A model generated the notes under the pieces. The model was not told where the DNA came from. It did no database searches and was given only the letters and a program-made list of their open reading frames with translations. A stretch of DNA of 64,000 bases from NCBI RefSeq assembly GCF_003669035.1, contig NZ_CP033070.1, positions 1,860,001-1,924,000 of the forward strand, written 5' to 3'. A program made the translations under genes and the position numbers. Each line of letters starts with the position of its first letter. The stretch's first letter is position 1. The DNA is from Chryseobacterium sp. 3008163 (GTDB taxonomy: Bacteria > Bacteroidota > Bacteroidia > Flavobacteriales > Weeksellaceae). Positions 37,192-51,990 of the stretch are shown piece by piece.

Positions 37192-37934
37192 ATGTCTCAA
37201 ATTGCGATTAATACCTCACAAAATGTAAATATTAACTTTAACATTTCAAGTATTGGTGAAAGATTTCTTGCCTTCCTCATCGATTCTGTGATTAAGATTG
37301 CTTACGGCATTGCTATTTTGTATCTTTTTTCAGCGTTTTTGATTTGGGATACATTCTAAATGATCTTGATTACTGGTCACAAGGCGCTGTTTACAGCATT
37401 CTTCTTTTCCCGACGGTTATCTATCCCGTTGTTTTAGAAAGTTTAATGGAAGGACAAACTCTTGGTAAAAAAGTGATGAAAATTCGCGTGGTGAAAATCG
37501 ATGGTTATCAGGCAAGCTTTGGAGATTATCTCATTCGCTGGGTTTTCCGAGTGATTGACGTTTCTGTCTTGATTGTTGGCTTTATTACGATGATTGTTAC
37601 CAAAAACAACCAGCGTTTTGGTGATATTGCTGCGGGAACCGCTGTGATTTCATTAAAAAATAACATCAATATTTCTCATACGATTTTAGAAAATCTTCAG
37701 ACTGATTACATTCCTACTTTTCCACAAGTGATTGGTTTGAGCGATAATGATATGAGAATTATTAAAGACAATTATTTGAAAGCTTTAAAAATTGATGATA
37801 GACAAATCATTACCAAACTTTCAGACAAAATAAAAGGAATTTTAAAATTGGAAGTTGACCCGACAAAAATGACCGAAAGACAGTTTATTGGAGTTGTGAT
37901 CAAAGATTACAATTATTACACAGGGAAAGATTAG
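37192..37934 (+). pseudogene. RDD-family membrane protein split by a one-base frameshift
   Basis: Two frames make one RDD protein of about 247 residues. The first starts at ATG 37192 (MSQIAINTSQNVNINFN), covers the first helix (RFLAFLIDSVIKIAYG) and stops at 37357-37359. The second continues NDLDYWSQGAVYSILLFP, then ESLMEGQTLGKKVMKIRVVK, FGDYLIRWVFRVIDVS and QRFGDIAAGTAVI. Adding one T to the five-base T run at 37336-37340 gives SAFFDLGYILNDLDYW with no break. RDD proteins are small membrane proteins of mostly unknown role, typically beside SpoIIM. Only 27 nt separate it from the divergent SpoIIM start. Confidence 0.85.
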
Positions 37935-38082
37935 CTTGAAATTTTTCGCCACGAATTAATTGTTTTATTTAAACGAATTTTTAATTTGATGTGTGTTATG
38001 AATATTCATCAATTAGTGATAAGAAAATTAGTAGCCTGCAAATCGGTTCAATTTTTGTAAATTTTAAAACAAAATCAAACGT

Positions 38083-38373
38083 ATGCAATTCGAAAATAAT
38101 AAATCAGGAAACGGCGGAGTAATTACCCTCAGCAACGAGATCAAAGAAGTCGGAAGATTGACCTACACGATCTTTCCGGAAGAGAACAAGCTGATTATTT
38201 CATTTGTACTCGTTCACCCCGAATTTGAAGGTCGCGGAATGGGAAAATACTTGGTGGAAGAAGCCATCAAATTCTCAAGAGAAAACAAATGGAACGTTTA
38301 TCCACACTGTTCTTACGCAAGATCCGTAATGAAAAGAATGAATGATGTGGAAGATATTCTTTTAGAACGTTAA
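38083..38373 (+). CDS. Small GNAT acetyltransferase (YjdJ-like)
   Basis: 96 residues. Short GNAT of the type with ISFVLVHPEFEGRGMGKYLVEEAIKFSREN (acetyl-CoA loop EGRGMG) and C-terminal VYPHCSYARSVMKR. Substrate unknown. It stands alone after a 148-nt AT-rich gap. Its 3' end overlaps that of the convergent glycosyltransferase gene by 12 nt. Confidence 0.85.
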   Translation: MQFENNKSGNGGVITLSNEIKEVGRLTYTIFPEENKLIISFVLVHPEFEGRGMGKYLVEEAIKFSRENKWNVYPHCSYARSVMKRMNDVEDILLER

Positions 38374-39333
38374 TACTTCATTTAGAATAATGTCCTCAAT
38401 ATCGTCAGGATAATTTACCTTAAAATGAATATCAGAATGTACCCAATTTCTAATCTCCTCCACATTCAGGATTTTAGAGTTGGGAATACTCATTTTGTCT
38501 AAAGCGCAGGCATTACATTCCTGTTCATATTGATTGTGAATGGGGATCACAAACAATTTCTTATCCATGAAAAGCGCTTCTGCAGGCCCTTCAAAACCTG
38601 CATTACAAAGAATTCCGTCACAGCTTTCGAAGCATTCTAAGAAATGAGTTTCATCAATCGGATAAATTTCGACATTATTTGTCTTACTGTGAATTTTAGT
38701 ATATTTCGAAAAAACTTTCCATTCTACAGGAATTTTGGTTAAAACTTTCGTGATATTTTCATCTGAAAAACTGGGAAGATAAACCACATAAAATCCTTTT
38801 TTTGTTGGATTTAAATTTCTTATTTTTCTCCTAATAACTGGCTTTTTGATTTGTGAGTGATAATTGTCAAAATGAAAACCAATTTTATCTTTACTCGGAC
38901 AGTAATGTTTTAACACCATTTCACCAAAGAAATCTTTCTTGTCTGGTTTTGGAGTCTCCTTAAAACTCATCGAAGCCTGATGGCTTAATTCAAGCATTTT
39001 TAAATTGCGAAGTTTGCAAGCCCATCCTGTAAGCGGCTCGTAGTCATTGATAATTAAATCATATTGACTCAACTCTATTTGTCTGATTGTATTGATAGCT
39101 TCCAGAAAATTATTTTCAAAAAGAATCTTTTTATATGAAATTCCACCCGTTTTATTATAGAGAAGTGAGACTCCACGATGTTTAAAATCTATAGGAAAAT
39201 CTGTTTTTAACTGTGATTGATGACCACTTATCAATGTATCTACAGATGCATATTTTTTTAAAATAGGAATGATCTCCTGAGCTCTCGCAACATGGCCGTT
39301 TCCTGTTCCTTGAAAAGCGTATAAAATTTTCAT
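38362..39333 (-). CDS. Glycosyltransferase of the MurG/UDP-glycosyltransferase-like group
   Basis: 323 residues. N-terminal YAFQGTGNGHVARAQEIIPIL is the GT-B nucleotide-sugar family opening. LIINDYEPLTGWACK closes the N-domain, and the C-domain has CDGILCNAGFEGPAEALFMDKKLFVIPIHNQYEQ, the donor-sugar loop. Acceptor unknown. It lies beside a lipid A-type metallophosphatase (93-nt gap, that gene upstream), so a role in envelope glycolipids is plausible but inferred. Confidence 0.85.
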   Translation of the reverse strand: MKILYAFQGTGNGHVARAQEIIPILKKYASVDTLISGHQSQLKTDFPIDFKHRGVSLLYNKTGGISYKKILFENNFLEAINTIRQIELSQYDLIINDYEPLTGWACKLRNLKMLELSHQASMSFKETPKPDKKDFFGEMVLKHYCPSKDKIGFHFDNYHSQIKKPVIRRKIRNLNPTKKGFYVVYLPSFSDENITKVLTKIPVEWKVFSKYTKIHSKTNNVEIYPIDETHFLECFESCDGILCNAGFEGPAEALFMDKKLFVIPIHNQYEQECNACALDKMSIPNSKILNVEEIRNWVHSDIHFKVNYPDDIEDIILNEVLTF

Positions 39334-39426
39334 CTATAAATGTTTACTATTTTCATGTGGTCAAATGAAATTCTCAAATAAAAATATTTTCAGATCAAGA
39401 ATATTTGAATTGTTCTCGATTTCAAA

Positions 39427-40251
39427 TTAAGTAAATTGGGTAACAATTTTCAAAAGATCAGAATTATTCATATCCTGAATTTCTTCGGTTTCATCGTCTT
39501 TCAATAAATGCTGGTGCTCTTCATAATGAAAGATTTTCCATTCGCCATCATTGTATTCTAAAGCGGAAAGATTCTCAATCCAATCACCTGAATTTAAATA
39601 GGTACATGAACCTTTTTTAGTGACAACCTCACGGATTTGCGGCTGATGAATGTGCCCGCATATTACAAAGTCATATCCATTATCAATCGCAAGCTCAGAA
39701 GCTGTTAATTCAAAATCACCAATATATTTGACAGCTTTTTTGACGTTGTTTTTGATCTTTTTTGAAAATGAATATTTTTCTTTACCCATTTTATCTAAAA
39801 ACCAATTCACAACATTATTAATCACAATTAAAAGATCATAGCCTTTTCCGCCAAGTTTCGCAATCCATTTTGAATGCTGCACAGATGCATCAAAAACATC
39901 ACCGTGGAAAATCCAGGTTTTCTTTTCGTTTAAGTTCAAGCAAAGTTTATTGATGACTTTTAGTTTACCCAATTCAAAATCGGTAAATTTTCTGAACATT
40001 TCATCGTGATTGCCCGTGATGTAGTAGACATCCGTAGTTTTTGTGGCAAATGAAATGATTTTTTTTATCACTTTTAAATGAGGCTTAGGGAAGTAAGACT
40101 TTTTGAACTGCCAGATATCAATGATATCACCATTTAAAACTAGTGTTTTCGGTTGAATAGAATTAAGATATCTCAACAGTTCTTTAGCTTTACATCCGTA
40201 AGTTCCCAAGTGTACATCCGAAATGACAACCAATTCAACGTTTCTTTTCAT
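39427..40251 (-). CDS. Calcineurin-like metallophosphoesterase (UDP-2,3-diacylglucosamine hydrolase-like)
   Basis: 274 residues. The metal-binding motifs appear in order: ISDVHLGTYG, VLNGDIIDIWQ, YITGNHDEMFRKF, WIFHGDVFDASV and FVICGHIHQPQI. The GDIIDIW form is that of LpxH-like proteins, which release lipid X. The gene has an extra C-terminal tail of about 40 residues. Either LpxH-like or a related UDP-sugar pyrophosphatase. It is followed by the glycosyltransferase gene. Confidence 0.85.
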   Translation of the reverse strand: MKRNVELVVISDVHLGTYGCKAKELLRYLNSIQPKTLVLNGDIIDIWQFKKSYFPKPHLKVIKKIISFATKTTDVYYITGNHDEMFRKFTDFELGKLKVINKLCLNLNEKKTWIFHGDVFDASVQHSKWIAKLGGKGYDLLIVINNVVNWFLDKMGKEKYSFSKKIKNNVKKAVKYIGDFELTASELAIDNGYDFVICGHIHQPQIREVVTKKGSCTYLNSGDWIENLSALEYNDGEWKIFHYEEHQHLLKDDETEEIQDMNNSDLLKIVTQFT

Positions 40252-40404
40252 TTGCAGACTGCTTTATAATCAAATAAATATTTTCATTATCGATTCTATT
40301 AAATCAATAACGATTCAAATATGATTTTATGCAAAGAAACTACATCAAAATGAATTGTATATGAATGCTATATTATTTTTGTGACTCTCAGCTACTGATA
40401 GGCA

Positions 40405-40500
40405 TAAAATAGCCACGAATATACAAATGCAATCTTGCTATTTTCCTTTGAAGAAATTTCTAATGGATTCAAGATTTGATAATTCGTGTATTCGTGGCAA
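40405..40500. repeat. Inverted repeat GCCACGAATATAC / GTATTCGTGGC
   Basis: AGCCACGAATATAC at 40411-40424 mirrors GTGTATTCGTGGC at 40487-40498, with an AT-rich loop. It fills the 284-nt gap between the phosphatase gene and yebC, where I see no other feature. A CCACGAATTAAT fragment also occurs near 37948. Confidence 0.5.
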
Positions 40501-40535
40501 AAATTATTAGTCGCAGAAAGATAATCACATTATTT

Positions 40536-41276
40536 TTATAGTGAGCCAAGCAACTCATCTGTAATTTCCATATTGTGATAGACGTTTTGTACATCATCAT
40601 CTTCTTCAAAACGGTCAAGCATTTTCATATTGGCTTTAAACTGTTCTGCTGTCACTTCTTTGATATTGTTTGGAATTCTTTGAAGTTCTGCACTTTTCAC
40701 TTCAATTTTCAATTCATCTAATTTATGAGACAATGATCCGAAATCTTCGAATGCTGTCGTAATCATCACTTCCTCATCATCTTTTTCTACATCTTCAGCT
40801 CCACCGTCAATCATTTCCATTTCAAAGTCGTCCCAATCCATTTTAATCTGCGACAAATCGATACTGAAAATTCCTTTTCTATCAAAAATAAAAGCCAATT
40901 CACCATTCTTTCCTAAGTTACCATCAAACTTGTTGAAAATCGCTCTTACATTGGCAACAGTTCTTGTGGTATTATTCGTAGTGCATTCAACAAAAAATGC
41001 AACGCCACCTTGTCCATAACCTTCATAGTTGATTTCTTCATAGTTTTCAGCATCAGCACCACTTGCTTTCTTGATAGCTCTTTCTACGTTATCTTTAGGC
41101 ATGTTGGCACCCTTTGCATTCTGGATGCATCTTCTCAATGCCGGATTTGCTTCCGCATCAGGACCGCCAGCTTTTACCGCTAAGGCAATATCTTTACCAA
41201 TTTTAGAAAAAGTTTTGGCCATTTTATCCCAACGCGCCATTTTCGAAGCTTTTCTATATTCAAACGCTCTTCCCAT
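40536..41276 (-). CDS. YebC/PmpR-family translation or transcription factor
   Basis: 246 residues. N-terminal GRAFEYRKASKMARWDKMAKTFSKI is the Bacteroidota form of the YebC start. ALRRCIQNAKGANMPKDNVERAIKKASG and YEGYGQGGVAFFVECTTNNTTRTVANVR are the conserved domains. The family (TACO1 in mitochondria) was named a transcription regulator, but work on members has linked them to helping ribosomes through proline stretches. No neighbour gives a more specific job. Confidence 0.93.
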   Translation of the reverse strand: MGRAFEYRKASKMARWDKMAKTFSKIGKDIALAVKAGGPDAEANPALRRCIQNAKGANMPKDNVERAIKKASGADAENYEEINYEGYGQGGVAFFVECTTNNTTRTVANVRAIFNKFDGNLGKNGELAFIFDRKGIFSIDLSQIKMDWDDFEMEMIDGGAEDVEKDDEEVMITTAFEDFGSLSHKLDELKIEVKSAELQRIPNNIKEVTAEQFKANMKMLDRFEEDDDVQNVYHNMEITDELLGSL

Positions 41277-41318
41277 TTTATATTTTAAATTTTCACAAAA
41301 TTACTCAAAATCAACAAC

Positions 41319-41352
41319 AAAAAAAATACCCCCAGAAAAATCTGAGGGTATT
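41319..41352 (-). terminator. Terminator of the OmpA-family gene
   Basis: On the minus strand AATACCCTCAGA pairs with TCTGGGGGTATT around TTTT, then a T-run. It lies between the OmpA gene and the downstream yebC gene. Confidence 0.8.
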
Positions 41353-41370
41353 ATTATTTAGAAAAATTAA

Positions 41371-42849
41371 TTATTTTTTCTTCTTTTTAGCAGGAGCTTT
41401 TTTAGTTGCTTTTTTCACAACTGGTTTAGCTACTTCCATATCATTCTTTTTGTAAGTTTCCCACTCAGATCCTGAGATAGCTCTTACAACAACTTTTCTA
41501 TCAACCATTCTTTCAGCATCACTTGCCTTCGCAGGAACAGTAGCTTCTTGAGAACCAATACCGATAGATTTAAGAGTGTTAGGATTAATACCTCTAGCTT
41601 CTAAAGCAGCAACAACAGCAGCAGCTCTTTGTCTTGATAAGTTCAAGTTATAAGCAACAGAACCTTTAGCATCAGTTGAACCAACTACTAAGAAATTAGT
41701 TTCCTCTGCATCTTTAATAATTTCAGCAGCAGTATTTAATTTCGCACTAGATTCAGGTCTAATTGTAGCTTTGTTGAAATCAAACAAGATATCTTTTAAC
41801 TCCTTATTGATAACGATAACATCTGGTGTCTTAGGTTTAGGACATCCGTTGTATTCTGGAAGACCTGGAACAGTAGGACAAGCATCATCTTTATCTAAGA
41901 TACCGTCACCGTCTGTATCTGGCCAAGGACAACCATTGTTTTCTGCAGGACCTGCAACTGTAGGACAAGCATCATCTTTGTCGATAATACCATCTCCGTC
42001 AGTATCTGGCCAAGGACAACCGTTGTTTTCAACTGGACCAGCAACATCTGGACACTGATCGTCTTTATCTGGAACTCCATCTCCGTCAGTATCAGGACAT
42101 CCTTGGAATTCTGGTAAACCTGGTGTATCTGGACATAAATCGTCTTTATCTAAGATACCATCCTTATCTCTATCTCTGTTTCCGAATCTAAAGTTCAAAG
42201 AAGCAGAAGCTTGCCAAAAGTTAGCATAATTTGCTTTGTCACCTGGAGTTGAAACATAATCTCCTTGAACACCAAGACCAAAGTTCTTAGTCAACCAGAA
42301 GTTTACACCAGCACCTGTAGCAACTGCAAAGTGATTAGCTTTACCGTCTTCGTTACCGTTTTCACCGTTTCCAGTACTTACACCATTCACATCAGTTCTT
42401 GGGAAAGTAAGAGAAGTATAATCATGTCTAAGGTAGTTAGCACCTACTCTTAAATATGGATCAAACCAAGACTCTTCATTCCAAAGTAGACCTGCAGCTT
42501 TAGCTTGGAAACCAAGACCAGTCATTAACATGAATTCTTTACCCATGTTGAATCTTTGGTTCTCTACGTTACCAACAGTAGTCTGCCAGTCGATTACCAA
42601 ACCTTTACCGATGTTTCTCGCAACAGTAAGTTTAGATAATGGTGGAGTGATTGAGAAGTTGTTCATATTGAACATAGTCTTCGTCAAATTTGTTGCAGCA
42701 AAAGTATTACTGAATGTACCTGCCTGTGCTTTATGGTTCTCTGCGTGAGCACCAACCCCGATCATCCACGGATTGTTGGTAGTCTGAGCGAACACAGTAG
42801 AGGCAACAGTAAGCGCCAATGCTGAAATTCCTAATTTTAGATTTTTCAT
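41371..42849 (-). CDS. OmpA-family outer-membrane protein with TSP3 repeats
   Basis: 492 residues. Signal peptide MKNLKLGISALALTVASTVFAQ. Residues 20-220 are an eight-stranded-barrel-like region. At about 225-330 are thrombospondin type 3 calcium-binding repeats of the form DTDGDGIxDKDDACP. A peptidoglycan-binding OmpA domain follows (ILFDFNKATIRPESSAKLN, SRQRAAAVVAALEARGI). The tail is strongly basic (KKATKKAPAKKKKK). It links the outer membrane to the wall and is usually very abundant, which fits its strong promoter and its own terminator. Confidence 0.95.
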   Translation of the reverse strand: MKNLKLGISALALTVASTVFAQTTNNPWMIGVGAHAENHKAQAGTFSNTFAATNLTKTMFNMNNFSITPPLSKLTVARNIGKGLVIDWQTTVGNVENQRFNMGKEFMLMTGLGFQAKAAGLLWNEESWFDPYLRVGANYLRHDYTSLTFPRTDVNGVSTGNGENGNEDGKANHFAVATGAGVNFWLTKNFGLGVQGDYVSTPGDKANYANFWQASASLNFRFGNRDRDKDGILDKDDLCPDTPGLPEFQGCPDTDGDGVPDKDDQCPDVAGPVENNGCPWPDTDGDGIIDKDDACPTVAGPAENNGCPWPDTDGDGILDKDDACPTVPGLPEYNGCPKPKTPDVIVINKELKDILFDFNKATIRPESSAKLNTAAEIIKDAEETNFLVVGSTDAKGSVAYNLNLSRQRAAAVVAALEARGINPNTLKSIGIGSQEATVPAKASDAERMVDRKVVVRAISGSEWETYKKNDMEVAKPVVKKATKKAPAKKKKK

Positions 42850-42878
42850 AGAATTAAATGATTAAATAATTGATATTG

Positions 42879-42910
42879 CAAAATAAATATAATTTTTCTT
42901 TATAAACAAA
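42879..42910 (-). promoter_or_regulatory. Promoter of the OmpA-family gene
   Basis: On the minus strand TTTG (42907-42910) is followed by 21 nt and then TATTTTG (42879-42885), one base short of TAnnTTTG. It lies about 30 nt before the ATG. Confidence 0.55.
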
Positions 42911-42926
42911 GTTTTCAGGATGATTT

Positions 42927-43385
42927 TTAACTTTTCTTTAATATTCTATCGAGGGTTCGTTTACTTTCTCTATCTTTTATTGCTTCTCTCTTATCAAAAA
43001 GCTTCTTCCCTCTTCCCAACGCTATCAGCACTTTAGCTTTGCCTTTATCGTTGATATATAATTTTAAAGGTATAATTGTGTTACCTGCATCTTTGAGTTT
43101 TTTTTCGAGTTTTAACAATTCTCTTTTGTGCAACAGCAACTTTCGTTCCCTTTTTGTTTTATGATTGTAAAAAGTTCCTAATTTATACTCATCAATCATC
43201 ATGTTAATGATGTACAATTCCCCATCAATAAACTGACAGAAAGCTTCTGTGATAGATGCTTTAGAAGAGCGTAAAGATTTTATTTCGGTTCCGGTAAGCA
43301 CCATTCCGGCCTCCAATTCTTCTATAAATTCGTATTCAAAACGTGCTCTTCTGTTAAATATATTAACTGTTTTTTCGATCTTCAT
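42927..43385 (-). CDS. smpB: SsrA-binding protein SmpB
   Basis: 152 residues. Binds tmRNA and brings it to stalled ribosomes for trans-translation. NRRARFEYEFIEELEAGMVLTGTEIKSLR is the family opening; GTFYNHKTKRERKLLLHKRE and LKLYINDKGKAKVLIALGRGKKLFDKREAIKDRESKR the RNA-binding core and C-tail. The tmRNA gene is not in this window. Single gene. Confidence 0.97.
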   Translation of the reverse strand: MKIEKTVNIFNRRARFEYEFIEELEAGMVLTGTEIKSLRSSKASITEAFCQFIDGELYIINMMIDEYKLGTFYNHKTKRERKLLLHKRELLKLEKKLKDAGNTIIPLKLYINDKGKAKVLIALGRGKKLFDKREAIKDRESKRTLDRILKKS

Positions 43386-43473
43386 ATCTAAAATTTCATT
43401 AATGTAATATACAAAATTACCTTACATTAAAAACTTGAGTATTACAATATTATAAATACCCGATTTCTTTTCG

Positions 43474-45123
<1,650 letters not shown>

Positions 45124-45144
45124 TTAGCATTACATAAAATATTT

Positions 45145-45179
45145 AATCAGGGTAGATTTTTCTATCCTGATTTTTTTGT
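45145..45179 (+). terminator. Terminator of the ABC-F gene
   Basis: AATCAGGGTAGA and TCTATCCTGATT form a 12-bp stem (one G-U) with loop TTTT, then TTTTT, about 20 nt beyond the stop. Confidence 0.85.
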
Positions 45180-45278
45180 TAAATATTCTAATAATTATGA
45201 TTTTTACAAGAATTATATAACTGTTTTACAATCATCAAAAAAAATATTGAAAACACGACAAAGACATTATTTTTCAGG

Positions 45279-45366
45279 AGCTTGATCCAGCTCTACACTA
45301 TATCTTTTTTGTGCCTGTGCTTTTACCGGATAACAAAAAAGGATGCCGTTTCGATCTGGGCTATGG
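45279..45366 (-). repeat. Palindromic dispersed repeat, copy C
   Basis: On the minus strand: ATAGCCCAGATCGAAACGGC, ATCC, a T-run, a loop, an A-run, then AGATATAGTGTAGAGCTGG. Same arrangement as copies A (16453-16526) and B (52321-52402), in opposite orientation to them. It sits about 700 bp beyond the 3' end of the rRNA operon. Confidence 0.7.
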
Positions 45367-45696
45367 GTGACTGCATTCTTTGATTATATGTCAAAAAAAT
45401 GACTTTTTCCATTTTCAAAACTATTACTTGATGGTTGATGGTTGATGGTTACGCAAAATTACATTTGTGTGGGTATTTTAAGATGAATAAAAATCATCTT
45501 GTATTCATCATTAAAATGAAGCTTATGAATCATCTTAAAACAATTACAATATATAACTTTCCAAGATGTGTAGTTGTTTCCAAAAGCCGCAGAGCGGCGG
45601 ACTGTTAGTAGAATATGAACAAAAGCTCATGGAAGGAGAAACTCCTCCAGAGCGACCTGTAAATTCTGTGCAGCATTTACAAATGAGGAATAGATA

Positions 45697-45765
45697 GCGT
45701 TCCTACGGAACGCGCTTGTGACCGCTTCAGCTTTTTTCTACACAGATATTGCTCCTACGGAGCAA
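45697..45765. repeat. Two CCTACGG palindromes
   Basis: GCGTTCCTACGGAACGC (45697-45713) and TTGCTCCTACGGAGCAA (45749-45765) are perfect palindromic hairpins 35 nt apart. Related GCTCCTACGGAGC units occur at 51995-52161 on the other side of the rRNA operon. Confidence 0.65.
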
Positions 45766-45928
45766 CAGTATGGATTATTGGATTAAATTATCTTGATTTT
45801 CATTAACTTCTTTACCCTAAACTAGATCTCGAATCATGTAAACACTTAAGTTCTTTTATTTTTAACTTAATTTCTAAAATTTAGAACAAGAAAAGTCTCC
45901 TACAAATCCATGCCTGAGGCTTCTAAGG

Positions 45929-45965
<37 letters not shown>

Positions 45966-46031
45966 GTTTAAACTTAGATTCTAAGGGTTAGTGAGTTAGA
46001 TTTTAAGGTTTACTTAAGGTTTAGGACAAAA

Positions 46032-46065
46032 AAAAGTCTCATACAACTGAATGTATGAGACTTTT
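46032..46065 (-). terminator. Terminator of the rRNA operon
   Basis: AAAAGTCTCATACA and TGTATGAGACTTTT form a perfect 14-bp stem with a 6-nt loop just past the 5S gene. On the minus strand it runs into a T-tract. Confidence 0.9.
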
Positions 46066-46074
46066 AAATAAAAA

Positions 46075-46181
<107 letters not shown>

Positions 46182-46325
46182 AGGTTGTATATTGTTGTCA
46201 GTTTTTGGTTGATTGTTGATGGTATAATACTATCAACTGTCAACTCTTTACTGTCAACTGTTTTATCGATAAAAATGTTCACAAAGAGAGAACCTTGATT
46301 GCGCAATTAAGCGTTGCCAATTAGG

Positions 46326-49084
<2,759 letters not shown>

Positions 49085-49288
49085 CTAATTATTAATTAGT
49101 TCAGTATTTTTTGCTTAGTATTGCTACCAAGCTATTTTTGTAAACTCAAACGCTTAATTGCGCTCGGTTTTCTCTTTGTGATATTTTTACCGTTAATGTC
49201 AATGATCTTAATTCTTTCTGCTTGTCTGATAAATGGATATTTGTTTTGGCTCTATCCATCGTACTTTTAAATCAAACGCACAAAACTG

Positions 49289-49362
49289 TGGAGAATAAGG
49301 GAGTCGAACCCTTGACCTCCTGCGTGCAAGGCAGGCGCTCTAGCCAGCTGAGCTAATTCCCC
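49289..49362 (-). tRNA. tRNA-Ala (anticodon TGC)
   Basis: Cloverleaf on the minus strand: acceptor GGGGAAT/ATTCTCC, D-arm GCTCAGCTGGCTAGAGC, anticodon loop CTTGCAC on stem CCTGC/GCAGG, T-arm AAGGG-TTCGACT-CCCTT, discriminator A. CCA is not encoded. It lies in the 16S-23S spacer. Confidence 0.97.
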
Positions 49363-49369
49363 CTCTAGT

Positions 49370-49605
49370 AGTTGTCAGTTGTCGGTTTTTAGTGGTCAGT
49401 TGAAAACTAACTTCTAATTACTAACTTCTAACCTCTAATTCAATTAGTAGTCTCGGGCAGGCTCGAACTGCCGACCTCTACATTATCAGTGTAGCGCTCT
49501 AACCAGCTGAGCTACGAGACTTCATGTTTTTAGTTGTCGGTTGTCGGTTTTTAGTTGTTAGCTTTAAAACTAACTTCTAATTATCTAACCTCTAACTTCT
49601 GTAAC
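49370..49605. repeat. Duplicated simple-sequence segments in the rRNA spacer
   Basis: About 49375-49440 and 49530-49605 both read TTGTCGGTTTTTAGT, then a short variable part, then AAAACTAACTTCTAATTA and CTAAC. They flank tRNA-Ile on both sides. They are built from the same TAGTTGT/TAGTTGTCGGT words seen in the tandem repeat after nadD. Confidence 0.6.
49448..49521 (-). tRNA. tRNA-Ile (anticodon GAT)
   Basis: Cloverleaf on the minus strand: acceptor AGTCTCG/CGAGACT, D-arm GCTCAGCTGGTTAGAGC, anticodon loop CTGATAA on stem CTACA/TGTAG, T-arm GGCAG-TTCGAGC-CTGCC, discriminator A, CCA not encoded. It is the first tRNA of the spacer after 16S. Confidence 0.97.
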
Positions 49606-49752
49606 TAAAATCTCTCTTTCCCTGATACTAATTTCTAGTGGGTTTTGTATTTTTATAATATAAGCAACCGAGTAAAAAACTAAAACGTTTTCTTTTAAGT
49701 AAGTACATGATACATTTAAGTATCTTTATTTGTTTAACGTCTAATGACGCTC

Positions 49753-51272
<1,520 letters not shown>

Positions 51273-51411
51273 ATGTTTGTCTGACTCACTCAAAGTTTTG
51301 ACGCTTTAGTTTTTCCTTACTTGGTTGTTATATCTATTTTTCAATGATCTCTTCTCTTCCGCTTCCTCAGCTACCCTTTTCTGTCGTTGGGCGTTGCCGT
51401 ATTTGCGTGTG

Positions 51412-51443
51412 CAAAAGTAATAACTTATTTCTAATTGACCAAA
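51412..51443 (-). promoter_or_regulatory. rRNA operon promoter P2 (proximal)
   Basis: On the minus strand TTTG (51440-51443) is followed by 20 nt and TACTTTTG (51412-51419), an exact match to the Bacteroidota consensus. It lies about 140 nt before the 16S 5' end. Confidence 0.85.
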
Positions 51444-51538
51444 TGTTTTTTGAAGAAATTTTAAAGTTTTTTAAGTAACCCTAAACCCTTTTCCTAAACA
51501 TTCAATCTGCTACTCCTGCGCTTCCCGTATTGGGATTG

Positions 51539-51568
51539 CAAAGATACAAATCTTTTTTATTCTCACAA
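51539..51568 (-). promoter_or_regulatory. rRNA operon promoter P1 (distal)
   Basis: On the minus strand TTG (51566-51568), 19 nt, then TATCTTTG (51539-51546), an exact consensus match, about 267 nt before the 16S 5' end. With P2 it forms a tandem pair, common for rRNA operons. Confidence 0.8.
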
Positions 51569-51990
51569 CTTTTATTGCTAAAAATTTTCAGTGAATCTTT
51601 TTTTGATTTACATCCTATAAAGTAACTTAAATTATATGCCCGAAGGCCCTCCTGCGCTACTGATATACTCTCGTTTTCAGTGGGGCAAAAGTACCAACTT
51701 TACCCCCACACTTCCAAATCTATTTAACATAAAATTCAAATTAAATTCATATTTGACGGTAAAACCTTGAAAGCGTGGGAGAAAAATTTTCATTAGGTTA
51801 GAGGTTGGAGGATGGGGGTTGTGTTGGGGAGAGTTGATGCGTCGAGGTGCCGGAGTGTTCGAGAGGGGGTTGAAAGGTCAGCGTGAATGTTTGGAAAAGA
51901 CCTGGGTTGAGCAGCAGGGAGGGATTGTGGAATTTATATATCTACTAAAGTATAAGGTTTTTGATGGGGCTTCATTGTTGTAATGTCATG

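Noticed and set aside
41771..42058. Plus-strand repeat-bearing open frame in the OmpA gene
   Set aside because: It is the complement of the calcium-binding TSP3 repeats, which are clearly coding on the minus strand.
45590..45640. CCGCAGAGCGG and GGAGAAACTCC hairpins as a possible small RNA
   Set aside because: No promoter or terminator brackets them and similar words occur in the repeat-rich surroundings.
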